The notes under the pieces were generated by a model. The model made no database searches and had not been told where the DNA came from. It saw nothing but the letters and a program-made list of their open reading frames with translations. A stretch of 7,168 bases of DNA from an uncultured Oscillospiraceae bacterium. GTDB lineage: Bacteria; Bacillota; Clostridia; Oscillospirales; JAAYXM01. Location: contig CAKUEM010000069.1 in the NCBI GenBank assembly GCA_934646115.1, positions 1 to 7,168 of the forward strand, given 5' to 3'. Of this stretch, positions 4,781 to 7,168 are shown in pieces. Each line of letters begins with the position of its first letter. Position 1 is the stretch's first letter. Position numbers and translations under genes: made by a program.

Positions 4781-4802
4781 AAACGCGTGGAGGTGCGTAT
4801 TT

Positions 4803-5357
4803 ATGTCGCAGGTAACGAAACGAGCGCTTGTGCAGTCGCTGAAAAATCTGCTGCTGAAAAAGCCGCTGACGAAAATTACGATTCAGGATATTGCGGACGA
4901 TTGCGGCATCAACCGCATGACGTTTTATTATCATTTTAAGGATATTTATGACCTTGTGGAGTGGTCATGCATGGAGGATGCGCGCCGCGCGCTGGAGGAA
5001 AATAAAACGTATGATACCTGGCAGCAGGGTCTGCTCCAGATTTTTGAGACGGTGCGCGCGAATAAGCCGTTTGTGATGAACGTGTATCGCTGCGTGCATC
5101 GTGAACAGGTCGAGACTTATTTGAAGCCGCTGGTCGATCAGCTGGTGCTCGGCGTGATCGAGGAGGAGGCGGCGGGAATGACCGTGCGCGAGGAGGACAA
5201 GGCGTTTATCGCGCAGGTGTATGCATATGTGCTGCTCGGGCTGATGCTCGACTGGATCCGCGACGATATGCGCGCCGATCCGGAGGAGCTGGTCGCGCGG
5301 CTCGCCGCGCTGATGAAAGGGACAGTACCGGAGGCGATTGCGCGGTTTCGCCTGTAA
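4803..5357 (+). CDS. TetR/AcrR-family transcriptional regulator (DhaS-like)
   Basis: A 184-residue DNA-binding regulator. The N-terminal helix-turn-helix domain is clear: VTKRALVQSLKNLLLKKPL, then ITIQDIADDCGINRMTFYYHFKD (recognition helix about residues 36-46), continuing IYDLVEW. This wording is characteristic of the TetR subgroup often annotated DhaS-like, with a compact C-terminal ligand/dimer domain (about 55-184). A longer in-frame ATG at 4710 would add 31 residues with Cys/Arg-rich non-TetR sequence and would include the promoter; ATG 4803, with GGAGG at 4789-4793, is the real start. It is followed after 147 bases by oleate hydratase, so it most likely controls that gene and itself, with a fatty acid or acyl-CoA as possible ligand (inference). 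Codon use is GC-rich, like the hydratase. Confidence 0.92.
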   Translation: MSQVTKRALVQSLKNLLLKKPLTKITIQDIADDCGINRMTFYYHFKDIYDLVEWSCMEDARRALEENKTYDTWQQGLLQIFETVRANKPFVMNVYRCVHREQVETYLKPLVDQLVLGVIEEEAAGMTVREEDKAFIAQVYAYVLLGLMLDWIRDDMRADPEELVARLAALMKGTVPEAIARFRL

Positions 5358-5399
5358 TTTTATCAATCGCGCCGGTTTGATCAAAATTTTTACAAAAAG

Positions 5400-5435
5400 C
5401 CGCCCTGTGATAAGCTTTTTATCACGGGGCGGTTT
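5400..5435. terminator. Terminator hairpin between tetR and oleate hydratase
   Basis: CCGCCC-T-GTGATAA (5400-5413) pairs with TTATCAC-G-GGGCGG (5419-5432), 14 bp with one T-G wobble and a 5-base loop. On the plus strand only TTT follows. On the minus strand the stem is followed by CTTTTT, so it may act in both directions. It separates the hydratase transcript from tetR. Confidence 0.65.
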
Positions 5436-5442
5436 CTGATTG

Positions 5443-5470
5443 TTGTAAAGCGCGCCCGCCCGGATATAAT
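5443..5470 (+). promoter_or_regulatory. Promoter of the oleate hydratase gene
   Basis: TTGTAA (5443-5448) and a perfect TATAAT (5465-5470) are 16 bases apart, just after the terminator hairpin and 34 bases before the ATG at 5505. AGGAGGG (5491-5497) is the ribosome binding site. No second copy of the TTTTGCGCAGA repeat seen before tetR was found here. Confidence 0.65.
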
Positions 5471-5504
5471 AAAGGCAGAAAATAAATTTCAGGAGGGTTC
5501 TGTG

Positions 5505-7168
5505 ATGTATTATTCTGCAGGAACATATGAAGCGTTCGCGCATCCGGAGAAGCCGAAGGATGTGGATAAAAAATCGGCATATATCATCGGAACAGGGCTT
5601 GCGGGGCTGACCGCGGCGTTCTATCTTGTGCGCGATGGGCAGATGAAGGGCGAGCATATCCACCTGCTGGAAAAGCTTGAGCTTGCCGGCGGCAGCTGCG
5701 ACGGGCGCAAGGACGTGACCAAAGGGTTTTTCATGCGCGGCGGGCGCGAGATGGACAATCATTTTGAAGTCATGTGGGACATGTTCCGCGATGTTCCGTC
5801 GCTTGAAACGCCCGGTGTTTCTGTGCTCGACGAGTATTATTGGCTGAATAAGCACGACCCGAACTATTCGCTCTGCCGCGCGACCGTTGCGCGCGGGGCG
5901 GATGCGCATACCGATAAAAAATTCAATTTAGACAAGCAGTCGGCGCTTGCGCTCTCGCGTCTGTTTATTACGCCGGAAAAGGATCTGGAGGGCAAAAAGA
6001 TCTCAGACGTGCTGCCGGATTCTTTCTGGGATACGAATTTCTGGCTCTATTGGCAGACGATGTTCGCGTTCCAGCGCTGGTCGAGCGCGCTGGAAATGAA
6101 GCGCTATTTGTGCCGCTATGTGCATCATATCGATGGGCTGCCGGATTTCAGCGCTCTGCGGTTTACCAAGCTGAATCAGTATGAAAGCCTGATCCTGCCG
6201 CTCGTTCATTATTTAGAGTCGCATGGGGTGCGCATCGAGTATGGCATGGACGTGAAAAACGTGATCATCGAAACGGTGGGCGAGCAGAAGATCGCCAAGC
6301 AGATCGTGTATGTGAAAGACGGCAAGGAGCAGACGATCGATTTAATCGAGCATGACCTGGTGTTTATCACAAACGGCTGCTGCACAGATTCGTCCTGCTA
6401 CGGAGACCAGACGCATGCGCCCGACCTGTCGAATTTAAAAAACGGCTTCGGCGAGTCGTGGGATATGTGGAAGGCGATCGCCGCGCAGGCAAAGCACGGC
6501 GAGTTCGGCAATCCGGACGCGTTCTGCAGCGATATCGAGGCGACAAACTGGATGAGTGCAACGGTTGCTACAGCTAACGAGCGCGTGCTGGAGCATATCA
6601 TAAAAATCTGCAAGCGCGACCCGCGCGAGGGCAAGGTGACGACCGGCGGCATCGTGACCGTGAAGGACAGCGTGGACAATTGGTATCTTTCCTGGACGAT
6701 CAACCGCCAGCCGCAGTTTAAGGCGCAGGACAAGAGCATGGTGCTCATCTGGCTGTATGCGCTGCATACCGACCGCCCGGGCAATTATGTGAAAAAGCCG
6801 ATGCGCGAGTGCACGGGCGAGGAGGTCTGCCGCGAGTGGCTGTATCATATCGGCGTGCCGGAGGACGAGATCGACGCGCTTGCGAAGGACGCCTGCAACA
6901 CAACGACCTGCTTCATGCCGTATATCAACGCGTTCTTCCAGCCGAGAAAGAATGAGGATCGCCCGCATGTTGTGCCGGACGGCGCGGTAAACTTCGCGTT
7001 CCTCGGGCAGTTCGCAGAGACCCCGCGCGACACGATTTTCACCATCGAATATTCGATGCGAACCGGCATGGAGGCGGTATATACGCTGCTGGATGTTGAC
7101 CGCGGCGTACCGGAGGTGTGGGGCAGCAAGTATGACGTGCGCGAGCTGCTGCGCGCCTGCTATTACGC
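5505..7168 (+). CDS. ohyA: Oleate hydratase (MCRA family), C-terminus beyond the right edge
   Basis: The first 554 residues of an FAD-dependent fatty-acid hydratase (family length about 560-650). These enzymes add water to the cis-9 double bond of oleate and related unsaturated fatty acids to make 10-hydroxy acids, which lowers their toxicity. The FAD-binding Rossmann motif is YIIGTGLAGLTAAFYL (residues 26-41). LLEKLELAGGSCDG (54-67) follows, then FMRGGREMDNHFE with E82, the conserved flavin-loop glutamate. MKRYLCRYVHHIDGL (198-212) holds the tyrosine Y201 that is conserved near the substrate. Further family blocks are FITNGCCTDSS, GNPDAFCSD, SWTINRQPQF, TTCFMPYINAFFQPR, and the C-terminal FLGQFAETPRDTIFTIEYSMRTG that closes the FAD site. 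ATG 5505 has AGGAGGG 7 bases upstream. The reading frame is intact to the window end. The TetR gene upstream is the likely regulator. Confidence 0.96.
   Translation, partial: MYYSAGTYEAFAHPEKPKDVDKKSAYIIGTGLAGLTAAFYLVRDGQMKGEHIHLLEKLELAGGSCDGRKDVTKGFFMRGGREMDNHFEVMWDMFRDVPSLETPGVSVLDEYYWLNKHDPNYSLCRATVARGADAHTDKKFNLDKQSALALSRLFITPEKDLEGKKISDVLPDSFWDTNFWLYWQTMFAFQRWSSALEMKRYLCRYVHHIDGLPDFSALRFTKLNQYESLILPLVHYLESHGVRIEYGMDVKNVIIETVGEQKIAKQIVYVKDGKEQTIDLIEHDLVFITNGCCTDSSCYGDQTHAPDLSNLKNGFGESWDMWKAIAAQAKHGEFGNPDAFCSDIEATNWMSATVATANERVLEHIIKICKRDPREGKVTTGGIVTVKDSVDNWYLSWTINRQPQFKAQDKSMVLIWLYALHTDRPGNYVKKPMRECTGEEVCREWLYHIGVPEDEIDALAKDACNTTTCFMPYINAFFQPRKNEDRPHVVPDGAVNFAFLGQFAETPRDTIFTIEYSMRTGMEAVYTLLDVDRGVPEVWGSKYDVRELLRACYY

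Noticed and set aside
4710..4802. N-terminal extension of the TetR protein from ATG 4710
   Set aside because: The added 31 residues match no TetR start and cover the promoter at 4752-4780; ATG 4803 has a GGAGG site.
4965..5909. Leftward 314-codon frame
   Set aside because: It runs antisense through tetR, the terminator hairpin and oleate hydratase. Its Arg/His/Leu-rich product is typical of the reverse complement of GC-rich coding DNA.
6367..7129. Several leftward frames (64-177 codons) within the oleate hydratase region
   Set aside because: The plus-strand hydratase frame is unbroken with family motifs throughout, so these are shadows.

Overview
The window looks like chromosomal DNA from an anaerobic, spore-former-type Firmicute (Clostridia). 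The reasons are strong GGAGG-type ribosome binding sites, GTG and TTG starts, a CXXC mini-protein / polyferredoxin / TlpA lipoprotein set typical of Clostridia, a clostridial-style two-TM zinc-ribbon protein, and oleate hydratase. Species cannot be named. Base composition shifts along the window: intermediate on the left, clearly AT-rich around 3100-3650, and GC-rich with many GCG/CGC codons from about 4800 on. This suggests a mosaic of acquired and resident segments.

Left part (1-2701): an OmpR-type response regulator runs leftward off the edge. Divergent from it, across a shared promoter region with a symmetric palindrome, is a three-gene rightward operon. Its genes are a 48-residue membrane peptide ending in a CXXC motif (TTG start), a membrane polyferredoxin of the NapH/Fer4_5 type, and a TlpA-like thioredoxin-fold lipoprotein. 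A strong terminator closes the operon. Together they look like a two-component-controlled route that carries electrons through the membrane to an extracytoplasmic thiol/disulfide reductase.

Middle (2720-3942): a decayed IS200-type insertion sequence. It keeps its left-end hairpin, a long hairpin that hides the ribosome binding site of tnpA, and a frameshifted N-terminal third of the transposase. A perfect 17-bp inverted repeat follows. Next comes an AT-rich single-gene unit with its own promoter and terminator, encoding a small two-TM protein with a C-terminal zinc ribbon. About 290 bases with no convincing gene follow it.

Right part (3943-7168): an alpha/beta hydrolase of the monoacylglycerol-lipase/esterase type, a TetR-family regulator of the DhaS-like kind, and an oleate hydratase (FAD-dependent fatty-acid double-bond hydratase) that is cut by the right edge. 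All three point rightward, each with its own promoter candidate. A lipid-release, fatty-acid-sensing and unsaturated-fatty-acid-detoxification locus is a reasonable reading, but it is inferred from gene order.
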